Source: Pseudoxanthomonas beigongshangi (lineage in GTDB: Bacteria > Pseudomonadota > Gammaproteobacteria > Xanthomonadales > Xanthomonadaceae). Taken from it: a stretch of DNA of 64,000 nt. This document shows, piece by piece, positions 25,622 through 35,283 of this stretch (within the stretch, counting starts at the first letter, position 1; each line of letters starts with the position of its first letter). The translations under genes and the position numbers were made by a program. The notes under the pieces are model-generated. The model was not told where the DNA came from, ran no database searches, and saw nothing but the letters and a program-made list of their open reading frames with translations. The stretch is from contig NZ_JADHDV010000014.1 in NCBI RefSeq assembly GCF_016820515.1, positions 1 to 64,000 on the forward strand, written 5' to 3'.

Positions 25622-26998
25622 ATGAGCGCCGACGCCCCCTCCTCCTCCCGCGCACTGGCGGATTTCTACGAGACCCAGGCCCTGCAGGCGCCGGAATCGC
25701 TCAATGCGTTCTGGATGCCGTTCACCGCCAACAAGCAGTTCAAGGCGGCGCCACGCCTGCTCGCCAGCGCCTCCGGCATGCATTACCGCTCGGTCGATGG
25801 CCGCGAGATTCTCGATGCCACTTCGGGTCTGTGGTGCTGCAACGCCGGCCACGCGCGGCCGCGCATCGTCGAGGCGGTGAAGAAGCAGATCGAGACGCTC
25901 GATTTCGCGCCCAATTTCTCGATGAGCTCGCCGCTGCCGTTCGTGCTGGCCGAGCGGCTGGCGGAGCTGACGCCGGGCGATCTCAACCATGTCTTCTACA
26001 CCAACTCCGGATCCGAATCGGTCGACAGCGCGCTGAAGATCGCGCTGGCCTACCACCGTGCGCGTGGCGAGGGCCAGCGCACCCGCCTGATCGGGCGCGA
26101 GAAGGCCTATCACGGCGTTGGTTTCGGCGGCATCTCCGTCGGCGGCCTGCCGAACAACCGCAAGTGGTTCGGCAGCCTGCTGCCGGGCGTGGATCACCTG
26201 CGCCATACGCTGGACCTGGAGCGCAACGCGTTCTCGCGCGGACTGCCGCCGTTCGGCATCGAACTGGCCGAGGATCTGGAGCGGATGGTCGCCTTGCACG
26301 ACGCCTCCACCATCGCCGCGGTGATCATCGAACCGATTTCCGGCTCGGCCGGGGTGATCATCCCCCCGGATGGCTACCTGCGCCGGATCCGCGAGATCTG
26401 CGACAAGTACGGCATCCTGCTGATCTTCGACGAGGTCATCACCGGCTTCGGCCGCCTGGGCCGCGCATTCGGCGCGCAGCGCTTCGACGTCACTCCCGAC
26501 ATCATCACCGCCGCCAAGGGCCTGACCAACGGCTGCGTACCGATGGGCGCCGTGTTCGTCTCGGAGAAGATCCACGACGTATTCACCCACGGTCCGGACA
26601 ACGCCATCGACCTGTTCCATGGCTATACCTATTCCGGCCATCCGCTGGCCTGCGCCGCCGCGCTGGCGACGCTGGACACCTATGCGGAAGAGAACCTGTT
26701 CGAGCGCTCGCTGGAACTGGGCGACTACTGGGAAGACGCCATCCACGGCCTGCGCGGACTGCCCAACATCGCCGACATCCGCAACTTCGGCCTGGTCGGC
26801 GCCATCGAGATGGTGCCGCGGGCCGGCGCGCCGGGCGCCCGCGCCTACGACGTGTTCAACCGCGCCTTCCACGAGGGCAACCTGCTGACCCGGGTCACCG
26901 GCGACGTCATCGCGCTGTCGCCGCCGCTCATCGCCGAGCGCGGCCACATCGATCGCATCTTCGCCACCCTGGCCGATATCATCCGCACCACTGCCTGA
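25622..26998 (+). CDS. bauA: Omega-amino acid:pyruvate aminotransferase (beta-alanine--pyruvate, BauA type)
   Basis: 458 residues. Class III aminotransferase with NSGSESVDSALK, Asp270 in IFDEVITGFGRLG and PLP lysine Lys299 in TAAKGLTNGCVPMGAV; HGYTYSGHPLACAAAL is shared with the Pseudomonas omega-amino acid:pyruvate transaminases. These convert beta-alanine and pyruvate to malonate semialdehyde and alanine. The next two genes (alanine dehydrogenase, malonate/methylmalonate-semialdehyde dehydrogenase) deal with both products, which supports the call. AGGAG precedes the ATG. GABA or another omega-amine is an alternative substrate. Confidence 0.85.
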   Translation: MSADAPSSSRALADFYETQALQAPESLNAFWMPFTANKQFKAAPRLLASASGMHYRSVDGREILDATSGLWCCNAGHARPRIVEAVKKQIETLDFAPNFSMSSPLPFVLAERLAELTPGDLNHVFYTNSGSESVDSALKIALAYHRARGEGQRTRLIGREKAYHGVGFGGISVGGLPNNRKWFGSLLPGVDHLRHTLDLERNAFSRGLPPFGIELAEDLERMVALHDASTIAAVIIEPISGSAGVIIPPDGYLRRIREICDKYGILLIFDEVITGFGRLGRAFGAQRFDVTPDIITAAKGLTNGCVPMGAVFVSEKIHDVFTHGPDNAIDLFHGYTYSGHPLACAAALATLDTYAEENLFERSLELGDYWEDAIHGLRGLPNIADIRNFGLVGAIEMVPRAGAPGARAYDVFNRAFHEGNLLTRVTGDVIALSPPLIAERGHIDRIFATLADIIRTTA

Positions 26999-27084
26999 TC
27001 CCCTGCTCCAGTTCCCAGTTCCCGCTTCCCCACCACGCCCCGGCGCTCCCCACGCGCATCCATCCTCACGCAACGGAGAGAAAC

Positions 27085-28200
27085 ATGCTGATCGGCGTTC
27101 CCAAGGAAATAAAGAACCATGAGTACCGCATCGGCCTGACCCCGGCCGGTGCGCGCGAATTGATCGCCCATGGCCATCAGGTGATGGTGCAGAAGGACGG
27201 CGGCAAGGCGATCGGCCTGACCGACGAACAGTATGCGAAGGCGGGAGCGGAAATCGTCTCCGGCGCCGAGGAAATCTTCCGCCGCGCCGACATGATCATC
27301 AAGGTCAAAGAGCCGCAGCCGGTGGAGTGCGCAATGCTGCGGTCCGGCCAGGTCCTCTACACCTACCTGCACCTGGCACCGGATCCGGAACAGACCAAGG
27401 CGCTGGTCGCCTCGGGGGTCACCGCGATCGCCTACGAGACCGTCACCGACCACCGCGGCGGCCTGCCGCTGCTGGCGCCAATGAGCGAAGTGGCCGGGCG
27501 CATGTCGATCCAGGCCGGCGCGCATGCGCTGGAAAAGGCGCAGGGCGGATCCGGCATCCTGCTCGGCGGGGTACCGGGGGTGAAACCGGCGGAAGTGCTG
27601 GTCATCGGCGGCGGCGTGGTCGGATTGAACGCCGCGCGCATGGCGATGGGGCTGGGCGCGCACGTAACCATTCTGGATCGCTCCATCGATCGCCTGAAGT
27701 ACATCGACGAGTTGTATGGCGATCGCCTGACCACCATCTACTCCACCCATGACGCGATCGAGGAGCGCCTGCCTTACACCGATCTGGTGATCGGCGCGGT
27801 GCTGATTCCCGGCGCGGCCGCGCCCAAGCTGGTATCGCGCTCGCAGCTGAAGCTGATGCGTCCGGGTTCGGTGCTGGTGGACGTGGCCATCGACCAGGGC
27901 GGCTGCTTCGAGACCAGCCATCCCACCACCCACCAGGATCCGACCTACGAAGTGGATGGCGTCATCCACTACTGCGTCGCCAACATGCCCGGCGGCGTCG
28001 CCCGCACCTCCACCTTCGCCCTCACCAACGCCACCCTGCCCTTCGCCGTGCAGCTGGCGAACAAGGGCGCGCGGCGCGCGTTGCTGGACGATCCCCACCT
28101 GCTCAACGGCCTGAACGTGTACGCCGGCACGGTGACGTACAAGGCGGTGGCCGAGGATCTCGGCTATCCCTATGTGCCGGCGGCGCAGGCGCTGGGCTGA
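27085..28200 (+). CDS. ald: Alanine dehydrogenase
   Basis: 371 residues, the standard length. NAD-dependent oxidative deamination of L-alanine to pyruvate and ammonia. Substrate residues Arg15, Lys75 (IIKVKEPQP) and His96 (YLHLAPD) are at their usual numbers; the NAD-binding fold starts with [17 protein letters not shown]. It lies 86 bp downstream of the beta-alanine aminotransferase gene. Inference: it recycles the alanine made by the two pyruvate-dependent aminotransferases of the region and so regenerates the amino acceptor. GGAGAG precedes the ATG. Confidence 0.95.
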   Translation: MLIGVPKEIKNHEYRIGLTPAGARELIAHGHQVMVQKDGGKAIGLTDEQYAKAGAEIVSGAEEIFRRADMIIKVKEPQPVECAMLRSGQVLYTYLHLAPDPEQTKALVASGVTAIAYETVTDHRGGLPLLAPMSEVAGRMSIQAGAHALEKAQGGSGILLGGVPGVKPAEVLVIGGGVVGLNAARMAMGLGAHVTILDRSIDRLKYIDELYGDRLTTIYSTHDAIEERLPYTDLVIGAVLIPGAAAPKLVSRSQLKLMRPGSVLVDVAIDQGGCFETSHPTTHQDPTYEVDGVIHYCVANMPGGVARTSTFALTNATLPFAVQLANKGARRALLDDPHLLNGLNVYAGTVTYKAVAEDLGYPYVPAAQALG

Positions 28201-28222
28201 TCCGCTTCCCAAGACATCCCCC

Positions 28223-29716
28223 ATGACCGAACTCCTGCACCATTTCATCAACGGACAGCCGGCGGCCGGCACCAACGGCCGCCATGGCGAGGTCTTCGAT
28301 CCGGCCAGCGGACAGGTGTCGGCGCACGTGCCGCTGGCATCGGCGGCGGAAGTCGGCGCCGCGGTCCAGGCCGCGCAGGCGGTGTTCCCGGCCTGGAGCG
28401 CGGTCACCCCGCTCAACCGCGCGCGGGTGATGTTCCGGTTCAAGGAACTGCTGGAACGCCACGCCGACGAACTGGCGCTGCGCATCACCTACGAACACGG
28501 GAAAGTGCTGTCGGACGCGCGCGGCGAAGTGACCCGCGGACTGGAAGTGGTGGAGTTCGCCTGCGGCATTCCGCATCTGCTCAAGGGCGAGCATTCGATG
28601 AACGTCGGACGCGACGTGGATTCCTGGAGCGAGTACGCGCCACTGGGCGTGGTCGCCGGCATCACCCCGTTCAATTTCCCGGCGATGGTGCCGCTGTGGA
28701 TGTTCCCGGTGGCGCTGGCCTGCGGCAACACTTTCGTGCTCAAGCCGTCCGAACGGGATCCGTCCGCCTCGCTGATGCTGGCCGAACTGCTGCGCCAGGC
28801 CGGCTTGCCGGATGGCGCGTTCAACGTGGTGCACGGCGACAAGGAAGCCGTCGATGCGCTGCTGGACGATCCGCGCGTGCAGGCGGTGAGTTTCGTCGGG
28901 TCCACCCCCATCGCCGAATACATCTACGCGCGCGGCAGCGCCAACGGCAAGCGGGTACAGGCACTGGGCGGCGCCAAGAACCACATGGTGGTGATGCCCG
29001 ACGCCGACTTCGATGGCGCCGCCGCCGCCCTGCTGGGTGCCGGCTACGGATCCGCCGGCGAACGCTGCATGGCGATCTCGGTGGCGGTGTGCGTAGGCGA
29101 TCACACCGCCGATGCGTTGCTCGAACGGCTGGCGCCGAAGGTCGCCGCGCTGAAGATTGGCCCGGGCGCCCAGGACACCGAGATGGGGCCGCTGGTCACC
29201 GGCGCGCACCGCGACAAGGTGCGCGGCTATGTCGATCTGGGGGTGGCCGAGGGGGCCACGCTGCTGGTGGACGGACGCGGGGTGACGGTGGAAGGCGCCG
29301 GCAACGGTTTCTTCCTCGGCGGTTGCCTGTTCGACCACGTCACCCCGGACATGCGCATCTACCGCGAGGAGATCTTCGGTCCGGTGCTGTGCGTGGTGCG
29401 AGTGCCGGATCTGGACACCGCGCTGCGGCTGGTCAATGAACACGAATATGGCAATGGCGTGGCGGTGTTCACCCGTGACGGCGGCGCGGCGCGCGAATTC
29501 GCCCATCAGGTGCAGGCCGGCATGGTCGGCATCAACGTGCCGATCCCGGTGCCGATGGCCTTCCACAGCTTCGGCGGCTGGAAGCGCTCGCTGTTCGGCC
29601 CGCTGCACGTGCACGGCCCGGACGGCGTGCGGTTCTACACCCGCCTGAAGACCATCACCGCCCGCTGGCCCGAAGAACCCCGCCACGCCGAATTCGTCAT
29701 GCCGACGATGAAGTGA
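28223..29716 (+). CDS. mmsA: CoA-acylating malonate/methylmalonate-semialdehyde dehydrogenase (MmsA/BauC type)
   Basis: 497 residues. Aldehyde dehydrogenase of the CoA-acylating class: catalytic Cys282 in [27 protein letters not shown] (about 147-162) and QALGGAKNH, where the general-base glutamate of ordinary aldehyde dehydrogenases is missing, as is normal for this family. It turns malonate semialdehyde into acetyl-CoA and CO2 (or methylmalonate semialdehyde into propionyl-CoA). It starts 22 bp after ald and ends the beta-alanine operon. The 972 bp downstream hold the tandem array. Confidence 0.9.
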   Translation: MTELLHHFINGQPAAGTNGRHGEVFDPASGQVSAHVPLASAAEVGAAVQAAQAVFPAWSAVTPLNRARVMFRFKELLERHADELALRITYEHGKVLSDARGEVTRGLEVVEFACGIPHLLKGEHSMNVGRDVDSWSEYAPLGVVAGITPFNFPAMVPLWMFPVALACGNTFVLKPSERDPSASLMLAELLRQAGLPDGAFNVVHGDKEAVDALLDDPRVQAVSFVGSTPIAEYIYARGSANGKRVQALGGAKNHMVVMPDADFDGAAAALLGAGYGSAGERCMAISVAVCVGDHTADALLERLAPKVAALKIGPGAQDTEMGPLVTGAHRDKVRGYVDLGVAEGATLLVDGRGVTVEGAGNGFFLGGCLFDHVTPDMRIYREEIFGPVLCVVRVPDLDTALRLVNEHEYGNGVAVFTRDGGAAREFAHQVQAGMVGINVPIPVPMAFHSFGGWKRSLFGPLHVHGPDGVRFYTRLKTITARWPEEPRHAEFVMPTMK

Positions 29717-29742
29717 GCGTCAGTGCTCCTTACCAGCTGATT

Positions 29743-30672
29743 GTGGGAGCGACGTAAGTCGCGAGCTTTTCGCGATTTTCCCGGCTCCGTCATCGCGACT
29801 CACGTCGCTCCCACAAGGGGTACTTTGGCTGGCGTCACGTCTTCATCGCATTGACCCTGGCCGTGACCATTGGCCCAGCCGGAGCTAGCGTCGGCCCATC
29901 CTTCCGTTTGACTGTGGGAGCGACGTAAGTCGCGAGCTTTTCGCGATTTTCCCGGCTCCGTCATCGCGACTCACGTCGCTCCCACAAGGGGTACTTTGGC
30001 TGGCGTCACGTCTTCATCGCATTGACCCTGGCCGTGACCATTGGCCCAGCCGGAGCTAGCGTCGGCCCATCCTTCCGTTTGACTGTGGGAGCGACGTAAG
30101 TCGCGAGCTTTTCGCGATTTTCCCGGCTCCGTCATCGCGACTCACGTCGCTCCCACAAGGGGTACTTTGGCTGGCGTCACGTCTTCATCGCATTGACCCT
30201 GGCCGTGACCATTGGCCCAGCCGGAGCTAGCGTCGGCCCATCCTTCCGTTTGACTGTGGGAGCGACGTAAGTCGCGAGCTTTTCGCGATTTTCCCGGCTC
30301 CGTCATCGCGACTCACGTCGCTCCCACAAGGGGTACTTTGGCTGGCGTCACGTCTTCATCGCATTGACCCTGGCCGTGACCATTGGCCCAGCCGGAGCTA
30401 GCGTCGGCCCATCCTTCCGTTTGACTGTGGGAGCGACGTAAGTCGCGAGCTTTTCGCGTTTTCCCCGGCTCCGTCATCGCGACTCACGTCGCTCCCACAA
30501 GGGTACTTTGGCTGGCGTCACGTCTTCATCGCATTGACCCTGGCCGTGACCGTCGGCCTAGCCGGAGCGAGCGTTGGCGCATCCTTCCGTTTGACTGTGG
30601 GAGCGACGTAAGTCGCGAGCTTTTGTGCGTTTTTCCGGCTCCGTCATCGCGACTCACGTCGCTCCCACAAAG
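29743..30672. repeat. Tandem array: six 171-bp units each with a hairpin and an efflux-adaptor gene tail
   Basis: Units begin GTGGGAGCGACGTAAGTCGC at 29743, 29914, 30085, 30256, 30427 and 30597 (periods 171, 171, 171, 171, 170). Each starts with a roughly 76-bp hairpin whose arms belong to the family at 5011 and 22920. The rest of units 1-5 is a spacer that, on the minus strand, reads VTARVNAMKT followed by a stop; the true 3' end of the RND adaptor gene just beyond unit 6 reads VTAKANVVKK and stop. Units 1-4 look identical; units 5 and 6 differ at a few bases. The whole 29717-30688 gap is this array; no gene is supported. Confidence 0.92.
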
Positions 30673-30688
30673 GCAAGAATGGTGGAGG

Positions 30689-31810
30689 TTACTTCTTCAC
30701 GACATTGGCCTTGGCCGTGACCTTCTGGCCGGCGGTCAGCATGGCATTGGGGGCCAGGACGACCTGTTCGCCCGGCTTCAGGCCGGAGAGCACTTCGGCT
30801 TCGTTGCCCAGGTTGCGGCCCAGCACGACCTTGCGGAACTGCAGCAGCGCGTCGCCGCCGACCACCGCCACCTGCGCGCCGCCGGCGTCCTGCGTCACCG
30901 CCGAGACGGGCACCAGCACCGCTGGCACCGCGCGCGGCACCTTCAGGCCGATTTCGCCCAGCATGCCGGCGGGAATGCGCCCTTCCGGATTGGGCAGGCG
31001 CAATTCGATGCGCATCGCGCCGACGCTGCTGGAAATGTTCTGCGCGCTGCGCACCACTTCGACCTCGAACGCCTGATCGGCCAGTTCCAGGAAACGCATC
31101 TGCCCGGCCATGCCCGGACGCACCTGCAAGGCCGCGTTCTGCGGCACGTCGACCACGATGCGCAGCGGATCCAGCGCGTTGACCTCGAACATCGGCAAGG
31201 TCGCCGAGGCCGAATCGCCGACCACGCGATCACCGCGTTCGACATTGCGCGCCACCACCACGCCGTCGAACGGCGCACGCACCACCTGGAAGCCCTGGCG
31301 CTCGCGGGCACTGGACAGGCGCGCCTGCGCCGCCGAGGTGGCCGCACGCGCGGCGCTCAGGCTTGCCAGGCGTTCGCTGTGCAGTTCCCTGGAGATGGCG
31401 CCGGATCCGACCAGCACGTCGGCGCGATCGAAGTTGGCCTTCGCCAGCGCCTGGTTGGCCTGCGCCAGTTCCAGATCCGCGGCGGCCTCGCGCACCGCCT
31501 GATCGACTTCCGGGGTGGCGATCGTCGCCAGCACCTGGCCGGCTTTCACGTGATCGCCGAGGTCCACCCGGCGCTCGCTGACGAAACCGGTGGCAAGCGC
31601 ATACAGCTTGGCCGACTCGCCGGCTTCGGCGCGCGCCGGCAGCCTCAACTCGGATTGCGGGTCCGCGGCCTTGGCCGGAGTGGTCAACACGTCCGGCACG
31701 GCGGTTGCGGGCTGGGTGGCGGCGGAGCTGCGGCCGCAGCCGCTGAGGGTGGCGATGCCGGCCACGACGGCGGCGGCCAGCAACAGGCCGGTAACGGGAA
31801 CGGTCTTCAT
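30689..31810 (-). CDS. RND efflux periplasmic adaptor subunit (membrane fusion protein)
   Basis: 373 residues. Lipoprotein signal with LSGC (Cys about 25). The lipoyl half-motif GFVSERRVDLGDHVKAGQVLATI, an alpha-helical hairpin rich in Ala/Leu/Gln (about 100-165), then RAPFDGVVVARNVERGDRV and a beta-barrel/membrane-proximal region. It links the inner-membrane pump encoded directly upstream to an outer-membrane channel not in this window. Its ATG overlaps the pump stop by 4 nt (ATGA). The 3' end of the gene is the source-like match of the repeat array downstream. Confidence 0.92.
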   Translation of the reverse strand: MKTVPVTGLLLAAAVVAGIATLSGCGRSSAATQPATAVPDVLTTPAKAADPQSELRLPARAEAGESAKLYALATGFVSERRVDLGDHVKAGQVLATIATPEVDQAVREAAADLELAQANQALAKANFDRADVLVGSGAISRELHSERLASLSAARAATSAAQARLSSARERQGFQVVRAPFDGVVVARNVERGDRVVGDSASATLPMFEVNALDPLRIVVDVPQNAALQVRPGMAGQMRFLELADQAFEVEVVRSAQNISSSVGAMRIELRLPNPEGRIPAGMLGEIGLKVPRAVPAVLVPVSAVTQDAGGAQVAVVGGDALLQFRKVVLGRNLGNEAEVLSGLKPGEQVVLAPNAMLTAGQKVTAKANVVKK

Positions 31811-34800
31811 GGGGAGACTCCTGCACCGGCGGCGTCGCCGGTGGCGGTGGGGGAGGAAACATCGGAGACGTCGATGGCCCGCGCGGCTTCGGCGCGGCGC
31901 TTCTGCCGGCGGCCGACCACGGCCAGGATCGAAGGCACCAGCACCAGCGTGGCCGGGGTGCCGAACAGCAGGCCGCCAATCACCGCGCGGCCCAGCGGCG
32001 CGTTCTGCTCGCCGCCGTCGCCCAGTCCGATCGCCATCGGGATGATGCCCAGCACCATCGCGCTGGCGGTCATCAGCACCGGGCGCAGGCGCACGGCGGC
32101 GGATTCGTACGCGGCCAGTTCCGGATCGTGGCCGTCGGCGATCAGGCCACGCGCGAAGCTGGTCACCAGCACGCTGTTGGCGGTGGACACGCCGATCACC
32201 ATCATCAGGCCCATCAGCGCGGGCACGCTCAGCGGCGTGCCGGTGACGAACAGACCGATCGCCGCGCCGGCGATCGCGACCGGCAGGCCGGACATCGCCA
32301 CCAGCGGCTGGATCCACGACTGGAAGTTGATCACCAGCACCAGGAATACCAGTACCGCCGACATCAGCAGCCCGCCGGCCAGTTCGCCATAGGCGTTCTG
32401 CATCTCGCCGGCCTGGCCGGTGATCTCGATCCGGTTGCCCGGCTTCATCCGCGCCTGCACGTCGGCGGTGATGCGGGTCAGGCGCGAGTACACCGACCCC
32501 AGGTCAGTGCCCTGCACGTTCGCCAGCACGCTGACGGTCGGGGCAAGCGTGGTGCGGGCGATGCTGGCCGGCACGTTGCGCGGCGTGACGGTGGCGATAT
32601 TGCGCAGCAGGACCGCCTGCCCTTCCCCGCCGATGCGCAGCGGCATGTTCAGCAGGGTCTCGGCGTCGGGCAGGCTGGCCGGCGGCGCCTGCACCTGCAC
32701 GGTGTAGGCGATCGCGTTGACGGTGTCGGTCCAGTACACCGGCGTGACCGTGCCGGAGGTGCCGAGCACCGACAGCACCGCGCGGCTGGCCTGCTGCGCG
32801 TCCAGGCCCAGCTGGGCGGCGCGGGTGCGATCGATGTGCACGCGGTACTCGGGTAGGTCCAGGATCTGCCGCAGCGCCACGTCGACCGCGCCCGGCTCCT
32901 GGCGCAGGCGGCTTTCCACTTCCCGCGCCAGCGCCAGGTTGCCGGGCACGTCGCGCCCGATCAGGCGCACCTCGAAGGCGGCGGCGGCCGAGCCGGCCAG
33001 GGTCCGGCTGGTGGCGTCCGGCGGACGCTCGAATACCTTCACGTCGGGGAAGCGCTCGGCCATGCGCTGGCGGATCTGGGCCAGGTAGTCGCGGGTCGGC
33101 GCATGCGGCGAGCGCAGCTGCAGCATCAGCTCGGCCTCGAACGATCCGACCACCGCGCTGTCCACCAGCGACAGGTTGATCGCGTCCGGCACGCCGATCT
33201 GTTCGTACACGGTCTGCAATTCCCCGGCCGGGATGATCCGCCGGATCTCGCGCTGGATTTCGGTCAGCCGCTGGGTGGTCTGCTCCAGCCGCGTGCCCGA
33301 GGGCATGCGCACCTGCAGGCGCAGCTGGCCGGCATCGACCTGCGGGAAGTACTCGCGTCCCAGCAGCGCGCCGGCGCCCACGCCCACCGCGATCACCAGC
33401 AGCGCGGCGATCGCCAGCACGCCACCGTGATGGCCCAGCCGCACCAGCAGCGCGTGATGGCGGTCGCGCAGCGCGTCCAGGGTGTGCTCGACCCTGTGGT
33501 TGATGCCCAGCAGCAGTTTTTCCGGCGCCCAGCGCGGGTTTTCGCGGCTGCGGATGTCGGCCGGCAGCAGCAGGTAGCACAACACCGGGATCAAGGTGCG
33601 CGAGAGCAGGAACGAGGCAATCATCGCGAAGATCACCGCCAGCGCCAGCGGGGTGAACACCCACGCCGACAGGCCGGTCATCAGCAGGATCGGCGTCAGC
33701 ACGATGCAGATGGAGACCGTGGAGACGAATTCGGGGAACACCACCTCGCGGGCGCTGTCCAGGATCGCCGTGCGCACGTCCTTGCCCAGGGCGATGTTGC
33801 GGTTGGTGTTCTCCACGTCCACCACCGCGTTGTCGACCAGGATGCCGATCGCCAGCGCCAGGCCGCCGAGGGTCATCACGTTGAAGGTGTAGCCCAGCAG
33901 GTCCAGCATCGCCACGCTGGCCAGCAGCGCCAGCGGGATGGCCGACAGCACGATCAGGCTGGAACGCCAGGAGCCGATGAACACCAGCACCACCAGCGCC
34001 ACCAGCAGGCCGACCAGCACCGCCTCGTGCTGGATGGAGGCGATGGCATTGTCGACGAACACCGACTGATCGAAGATCGGCGCGATGCGCATGCCCGGCG
34101 GCGCCGAGGCCTCGATTTCCGGCAGCCGCTCGCGCACCGCGCGCACGATTTCCACCGCCGAGGCGCCGCCCAGCTTGATCAGCGCCACGGACACCGCGCT
34201 GGAGCCGTCCATCCGCGCCACGTTGGTCTGCAACGCACCGCCGTCACGCACCGAGGCGACGTCGCGCACGTACAGCACGACGCCGTTGCGGGTGGCGACC
34301 GGCAGGTCGAGGAATTCCTGCACCGAAGCCGGACTGGCGTCGAGCGAGATCTGCAGTTCGCGCGCACCCTCGCGGATGGAACCGGACGGCAGGGTCGGGC
34401 TGCCGCGCTCCAGCGCGCCGGTGATGTCGGAAGGCGTCAGGCCGTAGGTCTGCAAGGCGGACGGATTCAGGTCGACCATCACCTGCCGCGCGGCGCCGCC
34501 GTAGGGCAGCGTCATGCGGATGCCGGGAATGGTCTGGATCTGCGAGCGCAGTTGCAGGCGCGCGTAGTCGTACAGCTGCGCCTCGGTCAGCGAGTCCGAC
34601 GACAGCACCAGTTGCAGCACCGGCGTGCTGGACACGTTGTTGCGCACCACCAGCGGCGGCGAAGTGCCCGGCGGCATGCGCCGCAGGATGGTCTGCGACA
34701 CCGCGGTGATCTGGCCCAGCGCGCGGTCCAGGCTGACGTTGGGCTGGAAATCGATGCGGATGATGCTGGCGCCGTTGATGGTTTCCGAGCGCACTTCCTT

Positions 34801-35034
34801 CAGGTCATCCACGGTGTTGAGGATGGCCGCCTCGGAGAAGGTGGTGATCTTGGCGGCCATGTCCGCGGCCGACAGGCCGTTGTAGGTCCAGACCAGGTTG
34901 ATGGACGGAATGCCGACCTCGGGCAGGATGTCGGTCGGCATGCGCCGGGCCGACAGGGTGCCGAACAGCAGGATCAGGATGGCGAGCACCCCGATGGTAT
35001 AGCGACGGTTGAGCGCGTACTGGACGATCCACAT
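31807..35034 (-). CDS. RND efflux transporter permease
   Basis: 1075 residues. Two repeated halves, each with one leading helix, a large periplasmic domain and a block of five or more helices, as in AcrB/MdtB-type pumps. The proton-relay Asp pattern is seen in helix 4 (AIGILVDNAVVDVENTNRN). The N-terminus WIVQYALNRRYTIGVLAILI sets the start at 35034; 24 further codons upstream are open but without motif. With the adaptor it should export small molecules or drugs using the proton gradient; the substrate is not readable. A divergent AraC regulator starts 250 bp away. Confidence 0.93.
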   Translation of the reverse strand: MWIVQYALNRRYTIGVLAILILLFGTLSARRMPTDILPEVGIPSINLVWTYNGLSAADMAAKITTFSEAAILNTVDDLKEVRSETINGASIIRIDFQPNVSLDRALGQITAVSQTILRRMPPGTSPPLVVRNNVSSTPVLQLVLSSDSLTEAQLYDYARLQLRSQIQTIPGIRMTLPYGGAARQVMVDLNPSALQTYGLTPSDITGALERGSPTLPSGSIREGARELQISLDASPASVQEFLDLPVATRNGVVLYVRDVASVRDGGALQTNVARMDGSSAVSVALIKLGGASAVEIVRAVRERLPEIEASAPPGMRIAPIFDQSVFVDNAIASIQHEAVLVGLLVALVVLVFIGSWRSSLIVLSAIPLALLASVAMLDLLGYTFNVMTLGGLALAIGILVDNAVVDVENTNRNIALGKDVRTAILDSAREVVFPEFVSTVSICIVLTPILLMTGLSAWVFTPLALAVIFAMIASFLLSRTLIPVLCYLLLPADIRSRENPRWAPEKLLLGINHRVEHTLDALRDRHHALLVRLGHHGGVLAIAALLVIAVGVGAGALLGREYFPQVDAGQLRLQVRMPSGTRLEQTTQRLTEIQREIRRIIPAGELQTVYEQIGVPDAINLSLVDSAVVGSFEAELMLQLRSPHAPTRDYLAQIRQRMAERFPDVKVFERPPDATSRTLAGSAAAAFEVRLIGRDVPGNLALAREVESRLRQEPGAVDVALRQILDLPEYRVHIDRTRAAQLGLDAQQASRAVLSVLGTSGTVTPVYWTDTVNAIAYTVQVQAPPASLPDAETLLNMPLRIGGEGQAVLLRNIATVTPRNVPASIARTTLAPTVSVLANVQGTDLGSVYSRLTRITADVQARMKPGNRIEITGQAGEMQNAYGELAGGLLMSAVLVFLVLVINFQSWIQPLVAMSGLPVAIAGAAIGLFVTGTPLSVPALMGLMMVIGVSTANSVLVTSFARGLIADGHDPELAAYESAAVRLRPVLMTASAMVLGIIPMAIGLGDGGEQNAPLGRAVIGGLLFGTPATLVLVPSILAVVGRRQKRRAEAARAIDVSDVSSPTATGDAAGAGVSP

Positions 35035-35283
35035 GGGGCGTGCTTCCAACGGCGGGGGAAGCCGGTACGCGGGCGGCGCCGCTGGCGAGCGGGCACCGAC
35101 CCGCATCGCGAGGCGCGCGGGCGCCTCATCCGGTGGGGGGCCTTTACGTTAGTCGGCTCATCGGCGCACTGGTTAGTACATTGCTGTCCAATGCTTGCCT
35201 ATTTCTGCAAAACCGCCGCCCGGGCTTTGCACCGCCGCGCCGGGTTCCGAATAATCGGCCTACCCCCACCCCCACGCATCGCC

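Noticed and set aside
29743-30672. CRISPR-like array
   Set aside because: Repeat and spacer are both constant, the unit is 171 bp, and there are no cas genes; it is a plain tandem repeat.
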